From NCBI GenBank assembly GCA_026874595.1, contig CM049311.1, positions 57,994,453-58,058,452 on the forward strand: a DNA stretch of 64,000 nt, read 5' to 3'. Numbering within the stretch: position 1 is the first letter of the stretch; every line of letters begins with the position of its first letter. This DNA is from Sipunculus nudus. Lineage: Eukaryota > Annelida > Sipuncula > Golfingiida > Sipunculidae. Shown one piece after another: positions 10,670 to 25,800 of this stretch. The notes below the pieces were generated by a model. The model did no database searches. It was given only the letters and a program-made list of their open reading frames with translations, and was not told the DNA's origin. The position numbers and the translations under genes were made by a program.

Positions 10670-12599
10670 TTATTTTTAAAGAATGCTGGCAATTTACACT
10701 GAAAACCAAAATTGCAGACATAGGAAAACTGCCCAAGAACTGGGTCATGGTGTAGCTAGTTTGTGATTGAACCATTTACAATATATTTATGTGAATAGGT
10801 ATATAAAATAATTATGAAAGTTCTAAAAATCTCTATAAATAAGAGTTTATGTTAGTGCTGTGCCAATTAATTGATTATATCAATGACTGGTCATTATTTG
10901 TATAATCAATTAAATCTGATGTATTTTTGCATAATCTATCACAAATATTTTTGAATGCACATACAAAGAAGTAATATTATCCATAAAAGAAATTGCAGCA
11001 AACAAGTGTCAACAACACAGCCATTTCTAAGACCATTCAGCAAGATGTACAAGTTGCACTTATTTTCCCTGATCAATATTTTAAATATGATTCTATGTAT
11101 AATTTATGAAAAATTTATGTACATCAAAATAATGATAAGAAATTATGGTGTTTTTCAGTGGGTAGTATTTTCATTTATACAATTTTAGAATCACTCACAA
11201 AACATACAAACAGGAACTTTGGTGTATCGATATATTTTTTAATTGTTATTGTCATAAGATGATTTATATATTTCTCACTCAAAGAAAGCATCTTCCTTCG
11301 AAGGATGATTGTTGAGGAAAACTGATCTATCAGGCTGGGGTGGGGGCTTGGGATGAAAAATATGTCTGTTTTTCAGTATAACATAAATAGGGCATTATTC
11401 TGAGTAATTATTGCAGATGTAAAACACATTAAGGCTTGAACTACCTGTTATGTTGTCATTTGGTTTTGCCTTTGTCCAGGCTTTTAGACTTACTTTACTT
11501 GGCATTTCCTTCAATATTCTTCAGGCTGTATGTCTGATCAACAGGCCAGTATAGTTAATGTGTCCAGCCCATGTGGAATTTCACCATTCATTATACCTGA
11601 TGTGGCACAAATACTGCAGACAGATTTGTCAATTAGTGTGACTGGACTTTGAAACAGGGTTGGTATTGTAAGGGCCACAGTCATTCATTGCAATGTCCAG
11701 TGAAGTCCAGCAACAGTTGACACTGGGGACTATGTGACATATTGGTAGAACTAGGTAGGACTATTGATACAGACCGGTAATGCCCGTGCCCTCCATTCAC
11801 TGTAATCAGCTTGATGGGGTCTGATGAGATTTTAAATATGGAAAGGATTCTGGGATAATGTGCTGACGAGTAGCGCGCGCTCCCTCAAGCAATAGGCACC
11901 CAGTGGAGCATGCTACAATAGCACTTGAGAAGACTCTCCCTCCTCCCAGGCCATTGTCCAGGTCCCCCACCTAGCATATGGCTCTGGCTTTCCACCAAGT
12001 CATAAACCTCTCTGTATATTACTGAGGTGTGGCATTGACCTAGCCGCTCCATCCAATGATGCTGTCTTGCTGGGCGCACACCAGGAAATGTAATCCCTAT
12101 CTTTGGTCTTTTCTTTATGCAAAGCAATATCATACTGAAGGTTTTGTTAACATTTGTATAAGGAATATAATATGGGATTTGTTGCTGGGTATAATGGAAA
12201 TATGGTCTCGGAGTCAACTGTTTTTTGCTCCAGAGATGTGACCTGATATGATATATATTTAGCAAATAATCATCCTGTTTTGTTTTTTTTTTTCAATGAT
12301 TTTTAATAGCTTTTATTAAGACATTATTCCTATTAAGTTTCCAGTTTATACTTATCATCATAACCAATTTGATGAAATAAATGTATGGGTTCCCTTTATG
12401 GATAAAATTTTCTTACCCTCCTGTCAGAGTATGAATCTCCCATGTAACACTGGGCCTGCCAACCCTGGTTCAAACATACAGGTACATCACTGGTTTTTCC
12501 TGGAAAAGCTGGTCACGCATGTCACGCAGCCAGTTATCACTCTTCTCCAAAATGACATAACCCTGTATAGGATGGGACAGGCCAGAAACTACTTGTATC
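10670..12599. other. Spacer, no gene recognised
   Basis: AT-rich to moderately complex unique sequence. A 126-codon minus-strand open frame (11885-12265) lacks any domain I recognise, and its composition does not look coding. I see no feature I would defend. Confidence 0.4.
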
Positions 12600-13620
12600 T
12601 GTCGAAACAAAATTTTGAGGATACATTTATTATGTTTTTAGCTGGGTTCTGCCACCACTTCTGCCACTTTTCCAGAGAACGCCTCTAAATGAAACCACTG
12701 GACAGAACTTGGAATACTTTTTGGGTCACATGGGAACTCGTGCCACCTGGCACCACCTGCCATCATTTTGCATCATATCCATACATGTGTCTGTTCAAAT
12801 ATCTCAGGAGTGTTTTGATGTATCGACCTGGAATTTTGCATGCCCATAGCTCTTGAATACTGTACTTTAATGTTATCTTATATGTACACAATACTGATGG
12901 AGCCACCTACTATGCTTTTCGAGTGGTGTCCATCCTTGCATCTATTTTGTATCACAGTAAAAATCACACATATCTAAGGTGTGGTTTGATGTATTGACCT
13001 GGAAGTTTGCATGTCCATGCATAGAGCTTGGATACCATTATCAAGTACATAGGACTGGAGGTGCCACCTGCAATTTTTTGTGGCTTCAAACCATGCATAT
13101 GTTTTGGGTGAAAATCACATATGTGAGTAGTGGTTGGATATATTAAATCACCATGAAATTTAGCATATCGGTCCTTCTTGGGATTTTTTGTCATAGACAA
13201 GACTGGTGGTGCCACCAATAAACGCATTTCTTAAATTGAATTTCTGAAATTGTGCATGTCCATACATCTTAGATAGCTTGATCTTGTTGTACACAAATCT
13301 TGTGGCGCACCATACAATGGCTTCTGCAAAGGACTTATCCATGTATATTTTTTTATGGAAATAACACATATCTTAATTGGGTGTGGTTTGATATATCAAC
13401 CTGAAATTTTGCATGGCCATTGATCTTTGATAGCTTTACCTCATACATAAGACTGGTGGTGCACCTACAATTTTTCTTGTTGCATCCATCCGTGCGTCTG
13501 GGGATGCTTTGGCATCTCAGACTGTGACGCCACATATCTGTAGGGTCCTCAGGTCAGGAGACATCCCGTGCTTCACTCTACCCAAGCCCCTTTGATTGGA
13601 CAGATAGTGATATTCTAGTT
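12600..13620. mobile_element. Repeat element 6, diverged copy of the element 5 family
   Basis: The left part parallels element 5: a GGATAC step, TATGTTTTTAGCTG, an AGAACGCCTC region and GGGTCACATGGGAACT occur in the same order as GGATACTATGTTTTCAGCTG, AGAACTCCTC and GGGTCACATGTGAACT. The right end is TATTCTAGTT (13611-13620), identical to the right end of element 5. The interior contains degraded units with variants of GGTGGTGCCACCT (about 12750, 12899, 13058, 13205, 13457). It is older than element 5, judging by divergence. The left boundary is approximate. Confidence 0.55.
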
Positions 13621-16600
13621 CAACCAAAACCTTTACTATCCAATGAATATGTACCATTCATTTTAAAACTTTGCTTGAAAGTCCTATGTGCTTCTCTCAT
13701 ATGTGAATCGTCACTTTGCAATGTTTGCTCCATTGACAGACAATTTAACCACAGTATTTCAGCATTTTTTTAAACATTTTAGCTACTGACATTCCTAATT
13801 AATGTATAATTCTCACACCTTTATTTTGAATTTTCACAAAGCTCAAAGAGCTAGATTTTTGCAAAGCTTAAAGGGCACAGAGAAATATTACCCAAAATCA
13901 GTAATTGTCTGTAGTCTCTTTAGTATTTACTATGTATGCATGGTGCATGAGCATTTGCAAAGAAATGAATTCAGACAGTGATCAGAAGGCTGAATGGTTT
14001 TATGATGTGTATGCATGGTGTACTTTGTTATTTTATAAAGAATATCTATTTTGTTGCTCGGATTAATACTGGCTTTGCTTGTTAAGAATAGGTAGAAGGC
14101 TACATCATCTGTTATTCTTATAGATGGTCAAATGTGGACATCCCTGATCATATTGCTAAGTAGGCCCTCAGTTCTGTCACCCACTGAGAAAATAACATGC
14201 CATGGCGGTCTTGTGGTGAATAATATTCATAAAGGTGTATCATATATCCTGATTTAGATGTTAAGATGTCCTAATTAAAATATACAGTACAACCTTTGAT
14301 ATGTATAGGCTTCACAATATGAAGATAATCAAAGGCTATATGCTATTGTAGTTGCCCTGTTCACCCACCCATCATACCATGTCAGCTGCCCATGAGGCCC
14401 ATCAGATGATACATCAGTGCGTATAATACAGTTATCAATCTTGTACTCTTCAGGTTCCATTCAATATATATATGTATGCAGTTCAAATATTATAGGTACG
14501 CATAAATTACATATTTTCTTGGAGTGATGCAGCTAAGACATGTGTATGTGTGTATACAATTTTAAATGTACACAAAAACATGGAAACAAATTGATGGGAG
14601 GGGGAGGGGGGGAGGGACCCCACCTTTGGCACAATAGCGTATTTCCTTCAAATATGACTTCTCTGCTCCTGCATTGCTTTACTGTATCCCAAATTTTGCT
14701 GCATATGTACTACATACATATGAATTAATCATTTTTTAGCTGAATAATATTTGTATTACATATGTATGCATATTTATATGCTTATAAAAGGAACGCTAGC
14801 CATATACTCAGTTTACTCACTAGGGTTACTTGCTTAAAGGTCTTATTAACCAGTATTGTTACATTGCACCAGATGAAAATATGATATGTGTGTTTATCAT
14901 ATGTTTTTTTCTGGATATTATTATTATAATACACAATTAGTTATAAGTTAAATAAAATTGACTGAAAGCAAATTGTACATGGGAATTTTAGTTTGTTGAT
15001 TATCATTACTCGGTAAACAGATGACAGTGGTATTGTTAGCCTGGTCCAGTGTCAGTCATAATTTATAACCCTAATCTTTTTTTTAATTAATCTTATATGT
15101 TGAGACAGAATAAAAACATATTAGCAAATAATAGTTCTTTGTCATCTGACAAGAGCTGATGGTAATTTAAGAGAAAGAATGTTGCTGTATTTCATATGAG
15201 TCTTCCATTTCCATGAAATGTATAAACATTAATTACTAATTTATATGCAGTATGATGAGGGCAGATTCAATCATACCTGCAGTGGAACATCTGGAATATC
15301 ATAAAACACATGTAAAAAGTAGAGCTATTAAAAATGACCTGCACTTCACCTTAATCTGCAGGTAAACATTGAATAGCTCCTGGTCGCCATGTAATTAAAT
15401 ACCTTGGGGTATGATGGACCCAAGCCCGCCAGGTAAATTCATGTCATAATATATTAATTCCTGGCTGTCTGATTATCTGTCTATAAAGCCAGGCACAGAG
15501 GGCAGAGGATGTTGTATTTACAGCTTTCTTTTATTCCGCTGGCTCCTGGCTTGGGCACAGTGAGCTGGGTGGATGAAAGCCTAGCGCTGTCCAATAACTG
15601 TACACAGAAGATGTCGCCTTTTTAATCTTTTATTTTGGCGCCTTTTCATGTGACATAAATCTATTGATGTATCATTATGCTGGGAGCCCCCTGCTAAAGG
15701 TCAAGTTTTTTCCCTTTGGTTGCCGGTATAATTCTGTCCAGATGTGACTATTGTGACATGGATTTTATTTTCGTTTCCCATGAATGTGGCGGGTCTGTGG
15801 CATAATCAGTCTTGCTTGAGTGGTCGGCACATATTAATTTTGCCCTTGGTCACACTCGCTGGTTTGCCTGTGTCATGGGTGGGGTCTGTCTGTCAGTTAG
15901 GTTCGGCTTCTGATGAATTAATCATATTCTAATGTGACAGAGTGGTACAATTTATGTCGGTCAGTTGACTCATGCTGTCTGCTGCAGTAGATACCCTGGA
16001 TTCCTGGTACTTATTCAAACCACAGAGTTATCTTAGAGATTTGAAACACAAATGAATATAAGGGGTTTAAATAAGGCAAGATTGTATCAAATCTCTCAGC
16101 TTGAAACTAGATGTGTGTATTAGATTATTAAGAGTGACAAAAATAAATCATATCCATTTTGATGGATATTATGTCAGCCCAAGGGGCTACTCAGTTAGTG
16201 TGTGTAAATGAATATAATTAAACTAAATAGAAGAATGATTTTTAAATAAGGGCAGAAAAAAAATGAAAAATATGGAACTTTATAAGAAATGTATACATTG
16301 ACTCACTCTTTACATTGACTCACTCTATCTGGTACTAACACAGAGGTAAGACAATGTTGAACATTCTGATCTTACAGCAATTAAGTGATTGTATGGATGT
16401 AAACTGCATACCTGGATTACCTGTACATTTAAGTAGGTTTCTGCATTTCATTTAATTCTGGCTTGTAACTTTCACTTTAATTATAAATTACACATACACC
16501 CACTTAGGCAAAAATGTATACAGACACACATATATACACACATGTATAACTGATGGTATAAAAAGAAACAAACAAGAGGGCACTGAACAGAGTGCAGAAA

Positions 16601-16627
16601 CCTCCTCCAAGGCTGGACAATCAGGTT
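13621..16627. other. Non-repetitive spacer; possible conserved non-coding block at 15440-15960
   Basis: No coding region is supported. The stretch is mostly AT-rich. About 15440-15960 stands out by higher complexity and GC content and contains the TTTTGGCGCC step near 15630; it could be a regulatory element, but this is only a compositional impression. A short direct duplication of ACATTGACTCACTCT lies near 16296-16326. Confidence 0.35.
14596..14616 (+). other. Putative G-quadruplex sequence
   Basis: Four G runs of 3, 5, 7 and 3 bases are each separated by a single A. This is a textbook intramolecular G-quadruplex pattern with one-base loops on the plus strand. Confidence 0.7.
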
Positions 16628-16800
16628 CATGTACAATAAACCCTGGTCTAACAACCACCTCTGAATAGTGACCAACTCAAAATAAGGACCTCTTGTTCAT
16701 GGTCCCAATTCTTTTTTGTTCTTTACATGAAACCTGACTTAAACGACCACTTTGAACATGTGACCACTTAATGAGGTCCCATTCGTGTTCATAATTTCAA
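16628..16800. mobile_element. Degenerate pogo/Tigger-like MITE remnant
   Basis: Phrases such as ACAATAAACCCTGGTCTAAC, AACAACCACCTCTGAATAG, GGTCCCAATTC, AAACGACCACTTTGAAC and GAGGTCCCATTC occur in the order and spacing typical of the widespread 'CGACCAC...GGTCCC' MITEs associated with pogo/Tc1-like transposons (recalled family resemblance). The copy is old: the terminal repeats are not cleanly visible and no open frame remains. Confidence 0.45.
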
Positions 16801-19800
16801 GGTTTTAATGTTTAAATAAAATAGGTTTTTCATGAAAGACTAAACACTGAGCAAATAAATGTTGATTTAGTACACCCCTGGATAAGTGAACGTCCTCATG
16901 GTTCTGATCTGGCTAATTTATGAACAATTTTTTATTTGATAAAAGGTTTGCCAGATTACTTTTAAAAATTAGTTTCCCAATGGATTGCTTTCATGTTATT
17001 CTCATGGGTCTCTTGTGAGTCATACAGCCATAGGATTGCTTTAAATGGATTGATAATAGATGCAGTAACTTAGTTGTGAATGGATTAACCATTGTGAAGG
17101 GCAAGACTCTGAAATAAAATTTCATACAGGATCATTTATTTAGATTGTTGTTCATGTTAGCCTTATACTGCTAATTCGCCCTTATCATAAAAGAATAAAA
17201 TTTCACAGCAGTAATAAAGAATTTTGTCTTTACAGTAATCCATATGAAGGTGATTTTATTTGTCAATATGCTCTGATATTCTGAACATGAGTTAAGTTTG
17301 CTAGAAATATGACAGAAAACATTCCACTGCCCTATAACTTACAATTCTACAGATTACTGATAATTAAAGATACAAATTTACGAGTACTTAAATCATTTCT
17401 GAGAGTGAGACATGGAGGTCCTTGAGCCTTTCTGGAAGTCTCAAGATTCACATAGTTGGCATGTCCAATGATGTTGTTGGTCGTGTGACATATTTCAGTG
17501 ATGTAGTGGCATGAGCTCTGCCAAGTTCAACTAGCGTGTCAAAAGTTATGACAAAGCAACACCGATTGGAGTTTTTCCACATGTGTTGGGGATGAGTTTG
17601 TAGCGTGCAAGTCTGCCATTCCTGACAACTGTTATGATCAGTTAACTAATTTTTATTGGCAGTTTTCAGGCCAGCTGGGCCGGCTAGAACATGGTAGCTA
17701 ATACTGCTTTATTGTAGCATCATTTCCTCGTTATTAGGATTAATCCTTGCTTGTTTGTGGCACAACACGCTATGTCTGTAATTAACTAGAGTCTGTTGAC
17801 ATACTCTGTAGCAGAAAAAAGTGATTGGAAACAAAATGTTGGCTTGTAGGCAGTCCTACTCACTTTAGGTTCACATCTCCTCACAAACATGCACAAAGGG
17901 AAAAGATTTCCTCCTGGATTGGATATATTCTTTTCAATAATGTTCCAGTATTACTACAAAACCACACTGAACTCAATCATAGTTTTCATGTTTTATAATT
18001 TCTTAATGCTTAATTTTTCCCATGATATAAATATAATGTGGTCACAGTTTATATCACAGTGCAAGTTTTGGTTCAGATGAAAAATATATTCCCATATTAA
18101 ACTTAAAACAATTACATTATTTTATTTCCTTACTCAAGATCAAGAAAAAAACTAAAGATAATGATTTTTTTTTCTTTATTTTGTATTTTTTTCCATCAAA
18201 AGTATGTAAATCAAGTGGCAAGTTAAAGATGAATACTTATAGTTACAAAAGAAGACAGTGGTCAGACTTTTTTGACTGTACACCTGAGGGCATGCAGATT
18301 GTCATACTTTTTTTTTAAATGTGGTAGTTTTACCCCAATTATGGTAACTAATACAGCTGTGTTTTATTATATTTGAAAGTAAAAGATGAAAGATGACATA
18401 TTTGTTTCTCAAATCACAGTTTGGATGGTGATTAAATTTTTAAAATGGGTAGGGCATCTGCTATACATCAAGGAATAACTTCAATATATCCTTTCTGATA
18501 CTCAGACCTTTTATTTAATTTTACATACCACTGCATAAGATCAGTTTATAGGCTAAGTATATTAACTGATTATATGAGTGAGCCATGTTCAACTGAGAGT
18601 TAAAAATGCTTGGAGATGTAACTGGTAAGATTTGTCCTGTTTTGTGCAGTCTCTGGTGCCAATTGAATCATCACTGAAAATTCATGAATCAGAGTACTTG
18701 ATTGTCTCCCTAGATTAATTATTTTCACTTTCCTGTTCAATCTCTGAATAAGAAGGATGTGAAGCCAAACATAACCAGTAGTAATATATTTGTCTTTATT
18801 TCTTACACTTGTTATTGAATACCAAAAGCCTGTACAAGCAACTGTTACACTACAGTAAACATTAACAAGAATGAAGGCAGTTAGAAGGACACAGTATTAT
18901 TTAGGTTATTGTGATTGAGTCTTCCTTGCACAGATATGGTATTGAAACAAAAGTTTAAAAGCAGTAATTAATAGTTATTTTTATAATATAATTGCCGTTG
19001 TACATTTGACAATTTGTCACGAATGTCTCAATTAAACAGAAAAGGAAATTCTTGTATGTAATAAAAGTCAAACATGTTTATTCAGATTTTGCTCAAGTTT
19101 CATGCCACTTTCTTTTCTTATCATGTCAAAATTAAGGCCAAGATACACTGATAAAAACAAAAAGCTTCAGCAAGTCATTTACGTAAATGAAACCACTTAG
19201 TTATTTGATTGTCATTGGGCATGAGGAATTTATTCAGATAAATGAATGTTTGGATGACCATTTCTGAGTCAAATGATATTGGCTTGATACAGTAAACATG
19301 GCAAATATTGTAAATTTGTTAGCGTCTCATTGGTTATCTGAGCTTTCAGATACACTGTTTTTCTGGCGAATGGCATTTATAGTCAACCTTCCAATATATT
19401 TTAGATATGGAAAGGAACAGAGCAATCCTGTAACATAGAGAAAGTTCAAAAAGAGAAATAAAATACACAAATGCAGTTTAAAAATATGTTTGTATCTTTA
19501 TCAACCAGTATATGTTGTATGCATATGTAATATTCACATTTTTAATGCAGAATTATGAATGAATAATTGCTTGCAGGGATATGATTATCTGTGCCCTCTG
19601 TTTGGATCATCTGATGTCATCACTTATGGATTAAAGATTTAATTTGCAACGTTTCTTTATTTGTAAATCAATCCCAAAATATAAAGGTCTAAGTTCCTAG
19701 ATCCAACAAAAATCTAAATAGTTTAAAGGTATACCTTGATCAAAACTTAGTTACTGCTTGCAGTGATGTACCTCTGTATTGAAATAAATAATATCTGTCT

Positions 19801-22800
19801 GGTACAAGAAATGGCGGGAACTTCTCTGTTGACAGACCAATAACTGGAGCAGAACCATGAGTCCGTTATACCATAACGTCTCACATGATATCCCAGAGAA
19901 AAAGGATCTATATCCACAAGGATGCACAGCCATGCAGAACATATTCAAACTATGTATGACCAGCGGTGCAAGACTGTAGTTAATACACCCATAAGTACTC
20001 AAGTGTAACCGAGGTACTCAAGCACAACCAAGGCGAGACCGCTACCAGGCCTTGTTAATTCTGTCATCAAACAGCAGGTCACATAGACAATAGCTCAGCC
20101 TGCAGCTATCTGCTAGATCATATGTAACTTAAAGGAAGTGATGTTGATCAAAGTGACATGTATACTTTGAATCATTATATATGTGCTTTTAGCAATGTGA
20201 TGGTATTTCAGAGGAACGCATTTATAAAATTTATATACAGTCCATTGTAACTGTTCAAAAATGATAGGAAATGACTGGTAGATACATCAGCTTCTGACAT
20301 TATCATTTTTCAATTACCTGTCAGTTTGTTATATATATGAAGTGATATTATACATCTGCCAATAAAAATTTTACCAATGATGGGAAAATAAACCAGATCC
20401 ATTTTTAGAAGCTAAGGTTTGCTCCTGTATAAACCAGCCCAGGGTTAGAATGCTGCTTTAGTCACAACTGTAAGGTCAGTGCCCTTTAAGACCATAGATA
20501 TTTTAATTGACCCTAAGCTTTTATTAAGTCTAATTTATTGGAATTATTCATTTGATCATTATAATCAACTACATCATATCTGTCAAAAGGCCTCAGGCTG
20601 AATGTTTCCCATACAGTTTGCTCAAGTGACCTCTGACAAGATTTCAAAATATAGACTGGTCTTTATGTGTCATTGACTGTGCAGGTATACAAGTATAATA
20701 CTAAAGGTATATGTCTCCCGACAAGTTAGGGCCTAATTTCTGTTTTTGGTCAGTAATTATAGTCAGGAGATGTAGACTAACCCCAAGTAGGGGGGTGTAT
20801 ATTACATTAATGAATCAGTGATATTATTCCACATTAAGAAACTTAAGTTAACACCTCATTCATGAAATTTGTCTGTTCATATTATTTATATGTCTGTTCA
20901 TATTATTTATATATATAACTGTAGGTTTGATGGTGGAATTACATGCCTATTTCTGTAAAACCTATGATTATACTTGCATCATGTTCATCCTGCTCTCCAG
21001 GCTAATTCTAGGGGGTGTCACCAGTTTGATATATGCTCTGTATCTACATCATTAATAATTTTTTAGTTACACTAAAAAGTGGATGGCTAACACTAACTGG
21101 TTTAAATGTGGAGAACCCAATGGTATGCTGTGTTGATATACTCTGTTGGTATATTGACAATATATAACATATGTTTATGAATTGCTGATGTTCATCAGCA
21201 GTTAGAAGTCTTTATTTTGCATCAGTGGTTCATTCTCATAATCATCAAAAGGGATGATGCTTTCATGCTGTTTTGATATCATAGTTGTCTTACTGTAATA
21301 ATTATTTTTCTGTAGCTTTACCTAATTAATATTACTTAATACTGAAGGTCTGTCTCTATATTTTGTCATTATCCATTCTGTGAGTCCCTATTCTCCACCA
21401 AGTTATTGTTTTGTGAATATTTTTCAAATTAAATACTATAACACCAGAATAATTGTAGTATACAGCAAAGTTGGATTACAGTGAATGGGCTTTACTCTTC
21501 CTTGTTATTTATATAATAATTACAAACAGTAATTACTAATCCATCCAGCTGACATATATCCTTTGCACCATGATGGAAATTCCTTAACGTAAAACTAATT
21601 TAAGATGTGTGGTAGTAAGATAATGTTGACTATTTACCAATCATAAACAATGTTTAAATGTATATATTTGTAATGAAGATTTGTTATAGATGTCTCAACT
21701 TGAAAATTCATGAAAAGATGATTTCATTGAAATTATGTATATGTTTAACCCAAATATTAAACATAAATATCATATTTATATCATAAACACATGCAGTAAT
21801 AATGTATCAATGTGATAACATAATGGATTTTGTATTACATGTCATACAGTGAACAACATGTTACCTCAGGTTACCTCTGGCAATTAAAACGGACACAATT
21901 AACTTGGCCAAACAGTTTCCGTGAGGAAGCTGGCAACAGTTAAGTAGCATTTTAGTATTCATGGCCTCCTTGCTTTCTTCACAAAGACTAATTCACTTTC
22001 AATTTCGGCAATGGGCATTCTGGCCCTGTGACCCTTTGTGACATTGACAGGACACTTGCGCTTGTCAGGTTTTGGCTGATATGTGGTCGCACCCAAAATC
22101 CGATACAGCATGAACACTGTTAAATACTTGTAAATGGCAGCTGGAATATGCAGGTATATAGAGCTATACTGGGGATAACTGCAGATGTCACAGTGGTTCC
22201 TTCCTTTATATTACTTGATCTATAAGTTATATGGTAAAAAATGTACCCCCTTATGTATTATATAAATCAGAAGTTCCATCTTCTCTTATTGTACATTTAC
22301 AACGGGGTTTGATATGTATATGGATAATTTGATGTTTATTTTTATTTTATCATTTTAAAAAATACTTGTTAAATTTGATCTCAAAACACTATATTTAGGT
22401 ACATTTAGACTTGGACTTTTTTTATCAATTTGAAGTCTATATTGTTTGAGATGTATCCATTTTGCTTCAGTTGAGGATTAAATATGTATAAATGCCCATG
22501 TTAAAAATATTATCAGTAGAAAAATGTTAATATGTTAAATTTTGTCTGAGGTGAAAAAGCTCACACTTCTTTCCAGTCACAACACAAAGTTGACCATGCA
22601 TCTAATGAGTGAATTTATTTTAAAACAGATTATGAAGAAACAAGATAAGCAGTTTTAATGTGTAAATGTAAGTAGTATGTATGAATTTATTTTAAAACAT
22701 ATATGTAGTATATGTAATGAACTTAACATTCAGTTCATATTTATGTAGCAATCTCATTAATCTGTTAATGCAGCGCTCTCATTTATCTGAAGCTTTAAGC

Positions 22801-25800
22801 ATATTATCATGTAGCATCAGTTATCTAAACGGCTCTGCATGAGTGCATGTATGTACCTGGTGCATATATGTATAACACCCATGTAAACCTATTTTACTTT
22901 GATAGATATTAGAAGGTAAAGCATATGAAATATTAAGGTTGAACATGGACTCAGGTATGAGGGTTGATATTGGTCTTAATTAGGATAACCTGAGGACAAA
23001 TTTATGAGATATAACCAATGGTGTGTACAGTACCTGTGTAGTTTAATTAATGGTGTTGTGGTTTCCCACACATATGCCCACAGCTTTCACTGCTGGAGTA
23101 TACAGTTGTGGGAGGACCCTCAGATAAAGAAACCAAGTCCCTCTTTAGGCCTGGGTCAAGTTCATGAATGTTACACGAGCAGTGAATCTACTCACCAAAC
23201 ACTCCAAGTGACAATTACTCCCTGAGTTTTAACTTCACCTATTTGGTAGCTCACCTTGACTGGACCCAAACACGACAATGGCCATTCAGGCAATTAGCAG
23301 TTGAGAAGGATGGCCTCTGACTGGTAACACATGACCCTTTTGCACACAATAACTTTTTTCCTCATAAACTGGCCAGAATGTCTGCCAAGTGTTGTTTTTT
23401 TTCCATTTTTTTTTACACCTGCACAGCAGGTGCCACATTTTGAGCTTGCGTTGACCATACACCAAACTTCCCTATACAGGTTTAATGAAACTAATATCGT
23501 TTTTCATTCTTGCATCAGCATTTCTTGGAAAAAGGGCTAAATGCACTGCAAATATTTTAATGGATAGTGTTGCAAGATGTCTTATATGGAAAGTATGAAA
23601 TAACATTTTCAGTACTATTTTTGAAGGATTTTCTTTAGAGATATTAATATAAAATGATCATATATTCACAGTCTCTTATTCTTTAGCCAAGTTTGTTAAG
23701 AAATATAGGATTTTGATCATATTGTAATTTAAATAATTTTCATTGGTATTAAATAAATTAGTTTCCTATTGTTTCATTATGATTTTGGTGCTGCAGGTCA
23801 TCCACATGTCACGTATAGTGTGAAATTTGATAAATTTTAATAAGATTGGAAGATAGCTATTGGCATATACCTAGTTAAATGTAGGGCTTAGTTCCCAGAA
23901 ATAATTAAGTTTTAAATCGAACAGTTTGATGGACATTTAAATTTTCCCAGAAAGTGTAACATATCTCAGCATATATTTGATTATGCAGTACAAAGGATTA
24001 GATATATATTATAGTACAACCTAGTGTACAGGGTCAACAAAGACTGGCATACGTTTCTCGAGAGATTTAAGATCAAGATTTAGACTAAATCAAGAAATAA
24101 CTCAGTAAGCCTGAGCACAAGTTGGCAGTAATTAATTTATTATCTTAATCATGTTTTGTGGGTATATATTATTATTGCAATAATTTAGTTGTTAATTGGT
24201 GTTTAAATAAAATACTGCCTGGACTAAGTGATTGATTATTGATTAATTAGAGATTGCTTCTGAGAAATGTTAATATAAATTATTGCCCTATTTTAGTGAT
24301 TCACATTTGATCAGATATTGAATGATTTATATTTGATAATACTTGTGTTATCAGGGACAAAATGAAACAGAAAGAGGTAAGCCATCTGTCACAGCAGCTG
24401 GAGCCTAAGGATTTGTTTAAAAATGTAATTAAATTGACTCAAAAGAGATATTCAGAAAGTAAAAGACATTAGTTAAACATTAATATTGCAGGTTCTAATG
24501 ATAGTGGGAAAAAAAAGGATTACACATAGTTGTTTTCATAATTGATAGCTAACACAATCTTAGGAAAATATTGGCCTGCGTCTGTATGTAAAGGACCTTT
24601 TGATAAACCTAATAATTATTTCAGATGGCAGAGACATTGTAACTGTGTAGTTGCATGATAGGCTTAAGGTATATGAATGTTGTGCCCTGTAACTACACAT
24701 CTTGGGTTCAGTGTTTCTGTAGTTGTTGGAGGGAGCTGTGTTTACATTGAGTAGCCCAACGAGCTCGGTGACAGTAGACCAGCAGGTGAGAACCCGGTTC
24801 ACTCCGCCCACAGCCACATGCTCTGTCAACTCAAATCATACCCACCAGAGCCAGCTAACCCTAACCTCACTCACACTTACAAATGACTCCTTAATAGTGT
24901 ACAGGAAAAAAACAGTCCTGCATTACTCATTGGAGTAAAAGGGTATATGGTAGTGTAGTTAAGTGCCCAGTAAATAAACATATACCCAGTTAAACCACAA
25001 CTAACTCAAATACTTACTTGTGTTAAAGTTATATGCTGTAGATCCTGGAAAAAATTAGTTAGTAAACTATTACCAAGTACTTGTTGTGTCAAAGAGTTCA
25101 CCCCATCTCATCAGCTTCCATACAACAAGATAAAGATATAGATACAGATATATATTTCACTTAATTGAATACAGCTTGTGTTGTTAAAATGCTGATTTCT
25201 GTTGAAAGAAATACTGCCCCCTCCCCAAGTATGATCAGATATCATATCTCACCTTGATATTTAGTCCATATAAAAACCACCAAAATAACACCAGCTAGAT
25301 TTCGAAACCTACCTGTAGGGATTTATATTCTTTTCTCTAATTTATCTATCTTATGTATAATGATCTACTTTAAAGTGAACAATATATCTACATCAGCTAC
25401 TGCTGAAAAAGATCAGAGGTTCATGGAAAAGTCCTGATGTTTCAAAAGCTCAGCATAGACGTACCAGTGTATCTATATTGAACTTTCAGGAAATGAGTCT
25501 ATATTTGACATTGTCAGTTGAAGGGCTGAAAACTTATCTTTTGCTTTAACTATACATTTCTTTCAAATTGAAATTTTCAAGTCTGCTAGTATGACTAAAG
25601 CTGTTGGAGAGGGTATGTTTGTAGCATTTACAACAGTTGGAATCACAATCTAATTCCTCATTAGACTTCTCTATTTTTAATTTATAGATTCATATTGATC
25701 AGCCAGTTTGTAATAGATGGTAACATTTGTTTCAGTATTCAACAAATGTTTAAAAAGTAAAAATAAAAGAGGCTAAAAGCATGCACACAAGTTAATAAAC

